DNA from: Marisa cornuarietis
Taxonomy: Eukaryota > Mollusca > Gastropoda > Architaenioglossa > Ampullariidae
Length of the DNA: 64,000 nucleotides
Assembly: GCA_004794655.1 (NCBI GenBank)
Contig: SMMW01000125.1
Coordinates: 1,753,501-1,817,500 of the forward strand
Direction: 5' to 3'
Below, piece after piece: positions 22,106 through 35,067 of this stretch (the first letter of the stretch is position 1; every line of letters begins with the position of its first letter). The notes beneath the pieces were generated by a model, which was not told the origin of the DNA, did no database searches, and saw only the letters and a list, made by a program, of their open reading frames with translations. Both the position numbers and the translations under genes were made by a program.

Positions 22106-22212
22106 CAGTGTGTGTGTGCAGTATTCTATGTATTGCTGTGTGTGTGTGTTACTGTGTGTGTGTGTGCAGTATTCTATGTATTGCTGTATGTGTGTGTGTG
22201 TGTGTGTGTCCT
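20735..22212. repeat. GT-rich minisatellite array after copy 1
   Basis: Irregular units are built from the core CACTATTCTATGTATTGCTG, or the variant CTATTCTATGTCTATGTGC, separated by TGTGTG, GACTGTG and GAGAGA runs. It begins about 35 bp after the stop codon. The cysteine/valine reading frames across it are low-complexity artefacts. An array of the same unit follows copy 2. Confidence 0.9.
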
Positions 22213-23490
22213 ATGGCCACCTTTGAATGTTGTTTGTGTTGAGATTATTGTACTTGTATTACAAACTGTGTGATCACGTGACATGAAATATTTGATCATG
22301 ATGACTATTACTCCTCAGTCAACGTGTTTGACTGTTGATGTGTTGTCATGTGCAGTGTCAGTGAGTAGACATTATTATACACAAACTCACTGTGTGCACT
22401 GACAGGACATCATGTCACATGTTGCTCACTCAGTCTGTGCTTGAACATCCCATCATGATGAGCTGAGTTTGGTCTGTGTCAACCCAGGTGTCAGACTTTA
22501 TTCTGACAACACAAGTCACAGTGGAAGTTGTTGTTGTCAATCTACCACAAACAGTTGTCAACATCGTCTTGAGAATGAATACAACTATGATATGCTGACA
22601 TCAGCACTCTGCGTGTTGGATGATTGTCAAGACAAACACTACCACCTACACACCCTCTCTCTCTCTCTCTCTCGCCTACATTATCATGAATGCTACATGC
22701 ATGCATTCCATACACAGAAAGAACAGAAGGACAAGTGCAAAACACGTGTTTGAAATCATCTTCCATTGCATGTTGTGATTTATAGGAAAACAACTCACCA
22801 CTAGAAATATCTGGCAACCATTGTGTCCCGTGGTAAGCCATGAGACTGCACATCACCTTCTTCATCATCTTCATCATCCAACTCATGATATGGAAGAAGC
22901 TTGCAGCATAAACTCTCAGTGCTACCATCAAGTACATGACAGGTGACAAGCTAAATCATGTGGCGGCAGTCAGTGTTGTTGTCTCTTGTATCAAGTCAAA
23001 CAGACAATTAACCTATCGACTCCCCGGAATCGAACTCGAACATTCAGCTCAGTGTCGTTACAAAGTTGTAAGTCACTGGTGTCAAGGTAGCTTCCCACAA
23101 ACATTCCTATAGCCAGACTGGTGTCCGGCCTGATAGGGTTTGTTGAAAACTACAGAAGTATATAGACTATAGGTCTTAGTACACATTATCTCTTAATAAC
23201 TGATGTCAACTATTCTGTCAACAGAGCATAACAACAAGCTATCCCTTCAAACTGTAACCTGAGTTGTCTTTGCCTGTCTGGTCCCCTTTTATGTTTGACA
23301 GAGTCAGGGAGGCTGCCACATACTAGAAATCTTCAACAGAGTCGCCCTGGTCAGGTCGGCATGTCACGTGTCACTGGTCAACATTCATAGCCGCCCGCCT
23401 TGACCACCCTGTCAGGCCATTATCAGCTGCGGTGGTCACTTAACCGACGTGTGATTATCGTGTGTTTTCCCTGCAGGTTATGTTGACGTG
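22213..23490. other. No supported gene
   Basis: This is unique-looking sequence with a short CT tract at 22657-22671. A tRNA-like phrase near 23030-23060 was examined and not accepted. I see no coding exon. Confidence 0.5.
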
Positions 23491-23494
23491 GGCG

Positions 23495-23645
23495 GCTAGT
23501 GTTGAGTAACTAGTGTTGAATAACTAGCGTCGAGTAACTTGTGTTGAGTAACTAGTGTCGAGTAACTAGTGTTGGTAACTAGTGTCGAGTAACTAGTGTT
23601 GAGTTGAGTAACTAGTGTCGAGTAACTAGTGTTGAGTAACTAGTG
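23495..23645. repeat. 14-bp minisatellite
   Basis: About ten copies of a GTTGAGTAACTAGT-type unit, alternating with a GTCGAG variant. Confidence 0.85.
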
Positions 23646-25868
23646 CCCGCGTGCCCGTCCCCGGGGCCAGTATTCACGTTGTGACTGAGGGACCAGGGAT
23701 ACTGTCACATCCTTCACCTAGACATTTACTTACAGACCGTCGGTTGATGAACCACCAAGTCTGTTCAAGTCCCTGAAGCTTGACCTCGTCATCTGCAGTA
23801 TCATCGTCATCGAGACTGTTGGTGTCTGTGAAGGTGTCGACACTGTCGCAGACAGTCAGACTTGACTTCTCCTAGAATGACAGTGAAGGCTGAATCTGCC
23901 AGAATAATTCACATGACAAGTCATGTTGCCACTCCTCATACTGATTGTGTCCATGATTGTGACATGACAGTGTCAGTGCATTCTTGTAGAAACGTTTTGT
24001 CTTAAAGTTGATTCAACGACCCCGTTGATATTATTGACATATCACATGATATTTACACTGGTGCACTGTACAATCTTCTATCATCAAATACCAGAAAACA
24101 CAGAAAGAATTGCAAATATGTCACGTGATGACAGGTTGTGTAGTCTGTTGATGGTCAAGAACAAGATAAGAATGTCATGATATATTACAATGATAACACG
24201 TGACCTGTAGTAGACATAACGATATTCCTCGGTATTTCACTAGAAGCACAATTATCGTGAACTGTTAACACAAACAATAAGAAGTTAGTGACAAAGCTGA
24301 CACATTGTTATGTATGTTGTAGTCAAAACATTTTGATGAAATATTTCATTTAACCTCTCAGGGTTTATTAAATCAATTTTGTTGTTGTTTTGTTGTCTTC
24401 TTTCTCTCTCTCTCTTTCTCTCCGGGGTGTAGGGTACATGTTTTTTTTATATTTGCTTATCTCTCACTCTTTTTATCTTATCTATGCATCTATTGTACTT
24501 CTTTTTTCTTTCTCTTTGTTTTCCTTGTCTTTCTCTCTCTCTCCCTCTCTCAGTCTCTTCCTACTTTCTCTCTGTGACAGTTGAGGAAAACGTGAAGGTA
24601 GTGAAAATAACGACTGCAATAGTCCTTGACATGTACAAGAGAAAAACACTGTATAATAATATAGTCTACCACATAAAATATAGTACACGGTATAAACATT
24701 AAATTATAAACACAGTCAAATGAGGATAAGTTACACCAAGCATAACCCAGTTTGTCCACAGAAGCACAGAAGCGTGAAGCGGTTACACTTGTTGATACAT
24801 TGTCACACTTCACATTAAGGGGAAATAAGCACTGAATGGTAAGTGTCTGATAAAACCTAGAGTTGTCGTCCTTATTTCACTTCAATGTTTTCTGTTAAAC
24901 CTGCCTGACCTCACCTTGAACTGACTGAGCCTTGACCTGTTGAACCTCAGCAAAAGTATTAGTCAACAAAATGTTGAAAGGGTTGGGCTGTCTTCTAGCC
25001 TCTTATTCAGCCAGAGTTTTGTGAGCTGTACTTATTAGTGTCAAGTGTTAAGGGACACATCTCCTCCATGTCAGTCCTACTGCACCCACCCAGCAACCGC
25101 TGTCAGTACGGCATTGTGTTTGCATCATTTTGTTTCTTGTTGTCCAGTCAGTTGCAGTCTTAGAGATCGGTATCCATGACGACTGTCTGCTATTCTGTAG
25201 TATTTAGTATTTTCTGTCTTTAGACACTGACAACGCTTTTTGCTGACAGTAACCATGGTTACCAAGGTGAAGAACGTGTTTATTTATTGAATACTTAGAG
25301 ATGAGTTGTCGAGTGTTTGTCACAACGTTGAAGAGTTTTAGACGATGATGTAGACGAACGATGATGAACCTGCTGGATAATTCAGTGATTGTCACGTGTT
25401 TCCTCCTGTGGCCGGCTGGTCAAGTAACTCATGTTCATCTGTCAACTCACCAAGCAAGGACACGGATGTACAAGCGCCGACAATGTTGTCAGTTGTGACA
25501 AGAGCTCCACCTGCCGACTTTGCCAAGGAGTCAGAGCTGCAGCTGAGATCCTTTAGGCTTTGTCCACACAATTGTCTACAACTTCCACCAAGGAAATATT
25601 CCTGTTAGGAACCGACAGTCGTGGGGGAGGTCCAGAGATTTTGTTCCTAAATAATAAACAAAATTTTACTTTATTCAACATCTTCTCCTTCTCTCCTCGC
25701 ATATTGTGTATTGCACAACTCGCAGACATTTTGTTACATTTGCTCAACTGCTCATTGTAGGACTGATGACATGACAACTGTCACCAAATAGTGTCACTGA
25801 CATGTTAAGCTTGTCACACTACACGCCAGTAATCAGGACCACAGCACAAAACTTGAGTAGTAAAGATC

Positions 25869-25904
<36 letters not shown>

Positions 25905-26440
25905 TTACTGTTGTAGTCTCAAGGCTCAGTCAGTGACAACGAGGTGACATCAGACAGTTTGTTTGAAGTGAAAGAAGGATGACAACTTGAAGTTCTGTCA
26001 GACACTTACCATTCAGTCTCTACTTCCTCTGAATTGAAAATCCGACAAAGTATCAAACAGTAATTGTAACGGCTGAACATTTCTGAGCTGTATGTTGACA
26101 ATATGGTTGATACCTGCTGTAGCTCAGTTTATTTTGTTTGTTTGTACATAACTTATGAAGGTGTCTGTATGCTGACTTCAGTAGAAATGTTTGGTTTATG
26201 ATATACTACTCAAAACAATGGAAAGGTCAGATTCTAGTCAGTCGTTGTTTCGCAAACAAAAGAACAAGAACATTGAATCAAAGCATTTCTTTAGTTTTTA
26301 AATAAAACATCGGCAGACAATGTCACTGAAACAAATCATGTTAATAAAAGACTGAGAGCTTGGGCTGACATACCCCTGTTACATGGTGCACTGTGCCGAG
26401 TTGTCAAACTTTCCAAATAAAGGTTTTTGATTTGTATGCA
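23646..26440. other. No supported gene
   Basis: Mixed AT-rich sequence with CT tracts (24397-24425, 24530-24560) and a GT/GA tract (25869-25904). An open stretch at 25396-25608 lacks convincing splice sites or family motifs. Confidence 0.45.
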
Positions 26441-26454
26441 TGTGTGTGTGTCGT

Positions 26455-26455
26455 T

Positions 26456-26508
<53 letters not shown>
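26455..26508. repeat. (GT)n microsatellite
   Basis: About 26 GT units, followed by GCGTACGTACGC-rich sequence. Confidence 0.95.
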
Positions 26509-26511
<3 letters not shown>

Positions 26512-27247
26512 GTACGTACGCTGTGACGGTTGTGTGTGAAGGTGGGTACGCATGCATATGCGTGTGCATGTCTGTAGACCTGTGATGACCATGTCTACAT
26601 ATGCGAGTGTGTTGGTGTACGTGCCAAAGGTTCGTGTACAGCCCCATCCCGCACTGTGTGGCCAAGGCCTTGCCAAGTGGGACAATGGTGGGACAGTTCC
26701 AGACCGGCCATTACTGGCGTGGGAAATGGACAGTCCTGGGAACAGTTCTGCCCTATTCTCACAAAAACAAAGAAACAACTAAGTACACTTCTAGAGTGCT
26801 ACATTTGTTTTATGGGGTTTTATGTCAATAGTCACTGACCTGTGAGACTTCTACAGTCGGACCTTAGAGGCGAACAGACCGTTAGACGAAACGACTTAGT
26901 GACTTAGTCGAACCGAGCGGGAACCGTGATATCATATTCTAAAGAATGTTATTTCACTGCGCGGGTTAGTATCAGAAACATAATGTGGCCACATTCTTGC
27001 CATAAATTCCTTGTCAGATATGTTTGTCTTTTCTGAACAACAAGTCTGTTACTTCAGTCACGTGTGACGCCTGACTACACGACTGACAAACTACTTGACA
27101 CGTGGATAGACACAAGGTCCGCCCTGACTGACACTGAGTTAGTTGATACCTGAGGCCATGTACAGACCCTGACACCCTGCTTACACTTTAAAATGACTGT
27201 GTCAATGTATTGCACGAAAACGATCTAATAATTCGCTACTTATTACA

Positions 27248-27250
<3 letters not shown>

Positions 27251-27306
<56 letters not shown>
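27251..27306. repeat. (CG)n(CA)n microsatellite
   Basis: A short GCGCGCGC run leads into about 25 CA units. Confidence 0.95.
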
Positions 27307-27308
<2 letters not shown>

Positions 27309-27809
27309 TGTAAAGGTCTTAGTCCATTCCAATAATTAACAACAATCATCATTATTATTATCATCATAGACTGGGGAGTGGAAAATGTCAAATAAAATTA
27401 ACTCACGATAGTACAATCATGTCACGTATACAAGAAATATCAATATCCTTATCAATAATAATAATAATAATAATAATAAGTATACTTATTATCAAGATAA
27501 AATCATCAAGAGTAGTTATAAGTAATTAAGTAACAGTAATTGTACTATAGTCTATAGACCGTAGGCTGTCCATGGTTATATACAGAAGAGGAAAACACTT
27601 CAGCAATAAATTAAATCAAATAAAACACAAAACTAAAATGTAAGATCCCCGGGTAAGCAGTGTATATACCTTTATAGTATCAAAGAATTAGTAAACATTA
27701 GAGTACAAAAGAGAGAAACAGATAACAGCCTTTTACTTATCAGGCCTTGGCTATATTTAGCCTCAGCTCCTGTCAATTAGAAAGAGAAAGAGAGAGAGAG
27801 AAAACGAAC

Positions 27810-28240
27810 GATGTTATTGCTGAGGTCGCTGGACCACACTATGGGGAGATGGTTTGCTACACTTGGTACAGTATCACAACTAGTGTAGCCTCCTTCAAAT
27901 ATAACCCCCTCCTGCCATCTACATCTAAAGACATTGAATCCACTCCCATCAGCTTCTCAACGGGTAGGTGTGGTTATTGTTTAGTGCAGCCTCTGGTGAC
28001 AGTTCATAAATAACAAGCAGGTGAGAAATGTGTAAATAAGACAGAGTGTTAATGTCCTGTGTCTGTCATTATACATCGTAATGTTACTATTTATAGCCAT
28101 AGTCTGTCCTTGTGTCGACTCTATCCCCCGCATGTGACTTCCAGAAGAAAGAACCTTTGAATGTTAACAGAGAAAGTCCCGTCACCATCAGCCACCGTCA
28201 CCTCCACCATCGGTGAAGCAACACCATGATGATGATGATG
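27810..28240 (+). pseudogene. Relic of a third gene copy (exon 7/intron 7/exon 8)
   Basis: Around 27961 the junction ACGG|gtaggtgtgg matches the exon 7 donor of copies 1 and 2, and the intron keeps TAACAAGCAGGTGAGAAA. At 28162-28170 TGTTAACAG is the exon 8 acceptor. Exon 8 then reads EKVPSPSATVTSTIGEATP against ENVTTTATTVTSTNGDTTP in copy 1, and hits TGA at 28227-28229 inside a (GAT)n run. The helicase-coding remainder is gone. The exon 7 part upstream is open but diverged. Confidence 0.65.
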
Positions 28241-28267
28241 ATGATCCAGTGACACAGTGTAAACAAG

Positions 28268-28412
28268 TCTCTCTCTCTCTCTTACATCAACACCTCTTAC
28301 CTGTTGTATTCGTGTGTGTGTGTGTGTGTGTGTGTGTGTCTCACTTACACCAACACCTCTTACCTGTTGTATACAAGTGTCTTTGTCTCTTACATCAACA
28401 CCTCATATATCA
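28268..28412. repeat. Short tandem repeat with GT tract
   Basis: Three copies of a CTTACATCAACACCTCTTAC unit, interrupted by a (GT)n run at 28311-28338. Confidence 0.7.
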
Positions 28413-29085
28413 TGCCAGTAAGAATTTTTTTCTTGAAAGTTGAAAGTAGTAGAAAGTGGTGACATCAACTTGATTAACAGACAACATTATCTTTAAAACA
28501 ACCTGTTCATACACAATGCTTTTCATCTTTGTGATAAGAAGGTAACGGGAACCAGAACATGTTTGACGATTTGAATAACAGGGAGTTGGCTTGGGTATGT
28601 GTGGCTATCAGTATTTCATTAAGTTGACACATTGTTATGTGAAGGTGTGATTAAGAGGCTTGACGAGTAGAAACTGTAAAGGTTAGGGCTGACACTAGTT
28701 TCACATGTTGCTGTTGTTTGATGTTACTGATGTGACTAGTTTGGGGAAGTCTCATGATTGATGGGTCAAGGACCGTGAATGTTTCCCTCGTCGTCCTATT
28801 GGTGTGTGAATCTTACTGATGCTTTGAGGTGCAGACACCGGAAGTAATGCTATTGTGCTTGTAATCGGTATTTCATGGGGAACATTTGATATAAGATGCT
28901 GTAACTGCGAGAACTGTAAATGGGGAAACAAGGATTTCAATGTATTTCTATGTCTTTGTATAATGCATGTTGGTGGTTTTTACTTTTCTAAGATTTCATT
29001 ATTTCTTATAGACAAATGTTATGTTGATATCTCGCTGAAATGAAATTGTAGTTTATGTGTGATAAAGCTTTATCGCTCATTAATG

Positions 29086-29290
29086 TGTAAGGTAAAGGTC
29101 GGTCCGCAACCTTTTCAGGTCGTTGGGGAGTGAGGTGGTAGACACCTGACTTTTCTCGAGGCCAGCTTTACGCGAGGGCGGTTTCCTCTTTCTTGCTGTC
29201 TTACCTTCCCCAACCTTCAGTGGAGTCAGGTACCCATTCCCGCCGTGGATGTGGCAGACCGGCCAACAGTGAACTTTGACTGCTTCCCCA
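29086..29290 (-). mobile_element. SINE copy (same family as 53577-53817)
   Basis: It begins with TAAGGTAAAGGTCGGT and shares with the other copy the blocks GGAGTGAGG, ACTTTTCTCGAGGCCAGC and GGAGTCAGGTACCCATTCCC. Orientation is inferred from the other copy, whose tRNA-like head is on the minus strand. The head is not clear here. Confidence 0.6.
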
Positions 29291-30093
29291 GGTCGTGAAT
29301 AAACGTGTCTCGGGTTACAAACGTTTCATCTTCGAGAAACGCAACGGCGACACTGAATACTTTTACACCATGTGAAATAGTCTGTCCATGTAACATCAAG
29401 CTCTGCATGCATAAAGTATTTGTTTTATTTGTTTATTAACTCTCCCCTCGCCCCTTTCAAAAATAGAAAGTTAAAAGGGTAGCGAACTCCGCTCAAAGGT
29501 TAGTTAAGCACACAAACTCAATAAATTAACTTTTGCTGCATTACAGCTTCCGAGTCTTCAGACTGAAACTGTTTGTGAGGAATGGACTTTGTTGATGATG
29601 AGGGTCAAAGCCAATGTTGTGTTTGCAGCTCCTGTGTCAGCAGCCGTGAGCTTGTACTCATGTTAGCAACCGTGAGGTTATACTCATAGTCATTTTAGCA
29701 GCCGTCAGCTTGGATGAATCAACCGTCCAGTCAAAAACAACTCTTCTTTCGGTTAGTTAAACCCTCTTCCAATGTCCTAATCAAACTGTTCTCCAACAAG
29801 TAACCAGAATGGGAAATACAAAAGGCCCGAGACGATATTCTTATTTAAACCAAAAATGACCAAAGACACTGTATCAGAAGAACAGCAGGTTGATTTGGAT
29901 CACGTGACCTCAGTTGCATCTTTTCCTCCCTTCTGCATCTTGTTTGCACTTTCAGTCACCAGCATCACGTGACTGACGTGTGAAGGTCCCTGATTCCAGC
30001 CAGCGATCCATAATAACCCTTCGGCTTGAAAATACTGTTAAGTGACATGCATTTGTAAAGTAAGATATTTATTAACTAAATTAGTTCTTATTA

Positions 30094-30225
30094 TTGTGCG
30101 GACTGTGTGCTGTGTGTACTGTGTGTACTGTGTGTTGTTTGTACTGTGTGTACTGTGTGTTGTTTGTACTGTGTGTACTGTGTGCTGATTCTACTGTGTG
30201 TACAGTGTATGCTGTTTGTTCTGTA
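30094..30225. repeat. TGTGTACTG short tandem repeat
   Basis: Roughly twelve degenerate units of TGTGTACTG and TGTTTGTACTG. Confidence 0.75.
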
Positions 30226-30476
30226 AGCGACGGTTACTTACCTCTCTCGTCGTTGACGGTATGTACACAGTATGTACACAGTATGTACACAATATACAAT
30301 AAACCAACTGTACAGTCTCTAGCACTTAAATACAGTCTGAGCAATGTAAGACAGACAGTTTTTTTTTCGACGACAGCGTAGATCGTGTAACTCAAGCCAC
30401 ATTTTTCTGATTGTTTACTTCATCAACTGCAGAAAGGAAAGAACTTTAATTTGAAACAGAGATTGCATTGTCACTG

Positions 30477-30478
<2 letters not shown>

Positions 30479-30566
<88 letters not shown>
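30479..30566. repeat. (GT)n microsatellite
   Basis: Two GT tracts separated by a single AGC interruption. Confidence 0.95.
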
Positions 30567-30569
<3 letters not shown>

Positions 30570-31900
30570 AATGATGCCAACTCCTAAATTCAACGAGTTT
30601 TTAACAACCAGTGCTTTTTCATTTCCTCATCCGTTGATAATCCATGAAAGACACATGTAAGCCTAGACAGGACACAGCAATTTTGACGAACATTTTGTTA
30701 TTGGATGAAGAACACAACGTGTATCAACAGCTGACATGGCGAACATGAATTCTGGTTGACGATTTCTGCTTATCGTAGTGCTCCGTACTACAAGAACTCC
30801 ATTATCAGTTGATTTGAAAGTTTTATACGGCAGTGCCACGTCCTTTTTGATGTTACAAGTGAAAAGAAGAAACCTATGTTCTGCTTGTATCCATCTTTGT
30901 TGTTATTCTTTCTGTGTTCTTGAGGTGATAACAAGATGATTATTTAACTGCAAAGACTTTTGCTTCGACGGGCTCACAAACAGTGACAAGACAAAGAAGT
31001 TAACAAGGCGACATTTCTTGTTCTCTTTATTGTCAACGGACAAAAACAGAAAAAAAGTAAAGCCTATCCGATTGTCAGCGGAAAGTAACAGGACATGGAT
31101 CATTGTACTCACATGACAGCAGAATGTTTTAAGCTGCCTTATGCTGTTCTCTTCTTGTATTTTGTATTTCTTTCTGCACTTGAATAGAAACTGTATCTGT
31201 GTGGATCTATATATCTGTCAAAAATTGCTTATTCAATATGCCTTTGTATGAAAACATATTTTCTGAGTCAAAATTACAAAATAGGATATAGACAATACCT
31301 CACTACTAGGTCTGTCCTAACTCCAGCGATAAGGACCCAGAACAGTAACGGCTAATATTTCAACACGAGTCTTTGTAAGCTTTGAAACAAACAAACACAC
31401 GTGTTATATACAAAATATGTTATACTATTAGATCTTTATTTAATTACTTTGCTTTGTTCTTTATAACTTTTTCTGTCACGTGTACCTAGGAGCTCTTTTA
31501 GCTTTGTTTCCATGATAAAAAATGTGAAAGATCTTTCAATGGAAGCAAAGGAAATAAATGCAAACAAAGAATATATTTTTCTTCGTGGACCGGTTGTACC
31601 CGCTAGTCATGTCTGGACATCGGCATCGTGGACCTGCCGACCCTCTTACAGTCTACCTTTGTCTTGGTTTAGGTGCACACAGTAAATATTACAAACCTCA
31701 TTCCCAATTCCTGCAATATGTAAATCTGTGACATGCTGCAACTCAGGAACAACGGTTTATATATGTGTATATAAATATATACTCACACACACACACACAC
31801 ACACACAAAACACACACACATATCACAACCACCAGCCTCCACAATAAATGAATATATAAAAATAGTTTTATTCACGACAATACACATAAATCATTCCTTT
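30570..31900. other. No supported gene
   Basis: AT-rich sequence with a short CA tract at 31785-31820. I see no coding exon or RNA gene. Confidence 0.5.
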
Positions 31901-32296
31901 TATCAATTAACACGAATTTTTCACAAATTACTTTGGAATCTGAGGCAGACAGGAACAAATAAATTACCGGGTTTTGGATAGAGTAATGTCCCTTTGCTTA
32001 ACCGGCTGGATGGGGACTAGCTCTCTGTATTTGTTGTTGTCTTCGATGACTTGCTGTAAGTTTCGTGCTTATTATTGGAAACATGCTTCTTCGTCTTTCT
32101 GTTTTAATGATTCGCCTGTCTGCGGTCATTTTGGTTCCACCTACGGCCTTCTGCGTCCCCATCGACAGCCAGCCTGGTCGTAACGGTGTTTTCTCCACTT
32201 CCATCACTGCACATTTGACATTTTCTCATCTCCCAACCGCTTTGCTACATTTTGGATTTTTGATCAGCAGCAGCAGCAGCAGCGTGTATCAGCAGC

Positions 32297-32392
32297 GTGG
32301 ACTGAAACCTTCTGATGTCTTGTGAACTTTTGTGTATGGTCTTTGTGTTGAGGCGACCCCTTTGTCAGCAGTCTATGTGCACGCCGGACACG
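32297..32392. repeat. Second copy of the KH-truncating repeat
   Basis: It matches 7909-8005 (GGACTGAAACCTTCTGATG through CACGCCGGACA). A short (CAG)n run at 32266-32283 lies just before it. Confidence 0.6.
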
Positions 32393-32741
32393 GGTGGCCA
32401 TTTGTCTGCTTGTCTTGGTCGTCGTCATGTGGACATGCATGCGTGCTCTGGGCGTCTGGAGTTCACTCACTGTGACTGTGTCTGCTGACAGTCGTCGAAT
32501 GGTTTAGCTCACAGCTGTAGACTCCGCCACACCATGTCTCTCAATGTTATCCTTTAGATGTTATGTTCATGCTTGTGTGCAGTATTTTCTTTTTCTACCT
32601 TGTATTTTTGTTTGTTGCAAAGTCTCTGTTTGTTAATAAGGTTGGTCTTTGTTTGAATGTGGTTTTTGTGTCAATCTGTCTTAAAGTTTTTTTTTCAATG
32701 TAGGAGTGCATATTTATAAGTTTCGTATGTCATGCTGCACA

Positions 32742-33640
32742 ATCTCAGCCTGAGGCTGCATCTGCACCACGCCTTACCCTGACATCCAGCAGACTCCTTC
32801 TAAACTGTCGATTGATGGTGATGTGATCGATCTGGTTTTCTGTGTTTCCATCTGGTGAAGTCCAGGTGGTCTTGTGAATGGTTTTGTGAGGAAAGACTGT
32901 GCCTCCGATTACAAGGTCATTGAACAAGCAGAAGTCTGTGAACAGCTCACCATTCTCATTGCAGTTGCCCACACCGTGCTTTCCCATTATGTGTTCTTTG
33001 TCCGTGTTGTCATCTCCAACTTTGGCATTCATGTCGCCCATGATGATCTTCAGGTCTTGTCTTGGAGTACGATCAACCAGCGCTTGTAGGGAGTTGTAAA
33101 AGTCCTCCTTCTCCTCTTCTTTTGCTGCGTTGGTAGGTGCATAGCACTGGATGATGGTGATCGTTCTTCCTTTGAAGTTGAACCGAGCTGACATAAGTCG
33201 TGGGGAAACTGGTTCCCATGATATTAGTGCCCTTGCAGCCTCCTGTGTCATCAGTACTGCTACTCCTTGTGAGTGGTCATGGTCAGGATCTTCATGTCCA
33301 GAGTAGATGATAGTCTCCCCTGATGAGAGTCTGGTCTGACCGCTGCCATTCCACCTGGTCTCACACAGACAAGGAGCTTGATGCCATAACTCCTTATCTC
33401 CTGTGCTACCTGAGCTGATTTCCCTCTCTCATATAGGGTTCTGAGGTTCCAGGTCCCTATCCTGGTTTTTGCCTTGGCCGTGAGAAGATAGGTTGGCGAG
33501 CTGATTTCCGAAGGCTTTTGCCAGCACATGTCATAGGCCCCTCCAAAGAGGGATCTGCCCGTCAAGGCTCTCGTTGTGGTAATGTTGTAGTTGTAGTTTC
33601 TGTAGCAAGGTTTGTTTTACAGGGTGGGGTTGCAGCCCCA
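32742..33640 (-). mobile_element. RTE-like LINE fragment: endonuclease region
   Basis: On the minus strand a 5' segment with a GC-rich leader (33620-33700) leads into RIGTWNLRTLYERGKSAQVA (about 33440-33500), the usual start of an AP-type endonuclease. A frame break near 33300 follows, then the MTQEAARALISWEPVSP block, GDMNAKVG, TWTSPDG and the QIDHITINRQFRRSLLDVR block. Similarity ends abruptly at about 32742, after ADAAS, so the linker and RT are missing. It is closely related to the 1-1443 copy and carries the N-terminus lacking there. Confidence 0.82.
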
Positions 33641-34436
33641 CGCCCAACCCTCCTCCTTCATCCGGGCTTGGGACCGGCAGGTTACCCGGGGGGTTTCAAG
33701 GCGGAGTTTGGATAATATATAAATACTTTATATTTCTTGAGAATGCTAACCAGAATGTGTAAAATTTATTTATATGTTATTTAATAGTATAACAAATACT
33801 TATAATTACAAACAGGCGAATGTTTAGCGAACAACGACGTGATAGCCATGAATATTCATGTAGACGAGACTGGCTCAATGTTGGCGGCAAATGTTCAGTC
33901 TCGCCATTCGCAGATCGTGTTGCGCGCGCACCGCGAACATTGGCAAACGCTAGGGCGTGCTTGGAGGATGATTGGCAATGGGCGAACCAATGTTACAAGA
34001 TTTTCCCAAGCTGGGCCCAATTTTGGCCGAATCTTGCAAGTTTGCTGGGATGTATCTGCAGGTTTATAGGCTCTAGCTAACAATACTTTTAGGTTTTTTC
34101 AAGGGTGGCCTTAGGCAAGTGCAAAATGTGCACCTGTACACGATCGCCAAATCCCAGGGACCGCCACGCCAATAGACATTGAATAGAAAAGAGAAAAGAG
34201 AAAATAACAACACAGCTGACGGAAATGTGGACGAAAAATAATGTGTTTCTTGTTAATTAGTTGGCTGTGTTTACTATATGTTGTTAGAGTCGGAGCAGTA
34301 AGCTATATATAGTAATATAAGGGTCTGCCGTCACGAGAATATCAGGGGCCGCCACATGGTTTTAAAGTTACGGACACACGCATATAGAAGGAAAGTTAGT
34401 ACAAGTGGGCGAGTCGTCTTACACGTTAATGTTTCA

Positions 34437-34652
34437 TCTAGTGTTAATAAAGTATTAGTGTTAATACAGTATTAGTGTTAATAAACTATTAGTGTTAATA
34501 AAGTATTAGTGTTAATACAGTATTAGTGTTAATAAACTATTAGTGTTAATAAAGTATTAGTGTTAATGAAGTATTAGTGTTAATAAACTATTAGTGTTAA
34601 TAAAGTATTAGTGTTAATAAAGTATTAGTGTTAATAAAGTATTAGTGTTAGC
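34437..34652. repeat. 17-bp minisatellite
   Basis: About twelve copies of AGTGTTAATAAAGTATT with single-base variants. Confidence 0.9.
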
Positions 34653-35067
34653 GCAATAGTCACAGTGACAGTGGCGGGCGAAGGGGCTGCCAATTCTTTC
34701 TCTGTCTAGGGCCGCCACGAGCCTAGAGCAGCCCCTGTTTTTATTCATCGCATAGTCCGACATCTGGGGTGGAACAAGCACACCCCACGTCCACCCGCTT
34801 TACTGTCAACGACACTTGATCGCCAAACGCTTCGAGTCGTCGGGTAGAATTGCAGTCAGCTGTCAGTTTATTAGGTGAGCTGTGGACTTTGGGTACCGGC
34901 TTCCTTACAGGGTAAAGCGTCAGAGTTGGGTAAAGAAAATGCCTTGAATAGAAACTGAACAATACAAGGAATGCAAGTCACGTGATCACATAAGAACACC
35001 ATAGCACTGCTTATGTCACAAGGGCCTTTCACAGGCGAGGGTTTGAATGTAGTGGCACAGTCACCAG

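Noticed and set aside
20740..22226. Long Cys/Val-rich reading frames in the GT arrays (also 54483-56646)
   Set aside because: They come from TGTGTG repeats, overlap in several frames and strands, and have no splice or start context.
23010..23100. A tRNA gene on the minus strand
   Set aside because: A B-box-like GTTCGAGTTCGATTCC is present, but the A box and acceptor stem are not. It is at most an old tRNA-derived fragment.
25396..25608. An open stretch of 70 codons as an exon
   Set aside because: No convincing acceptor, no similarity to the nearby gene family, and it overlaps other open frames.
33820..34080. Two overlapping frames of about 80 codons
   Set aside because: They cover a GGCCCA-type degraded repeat, overlap each other and have no domain signal.
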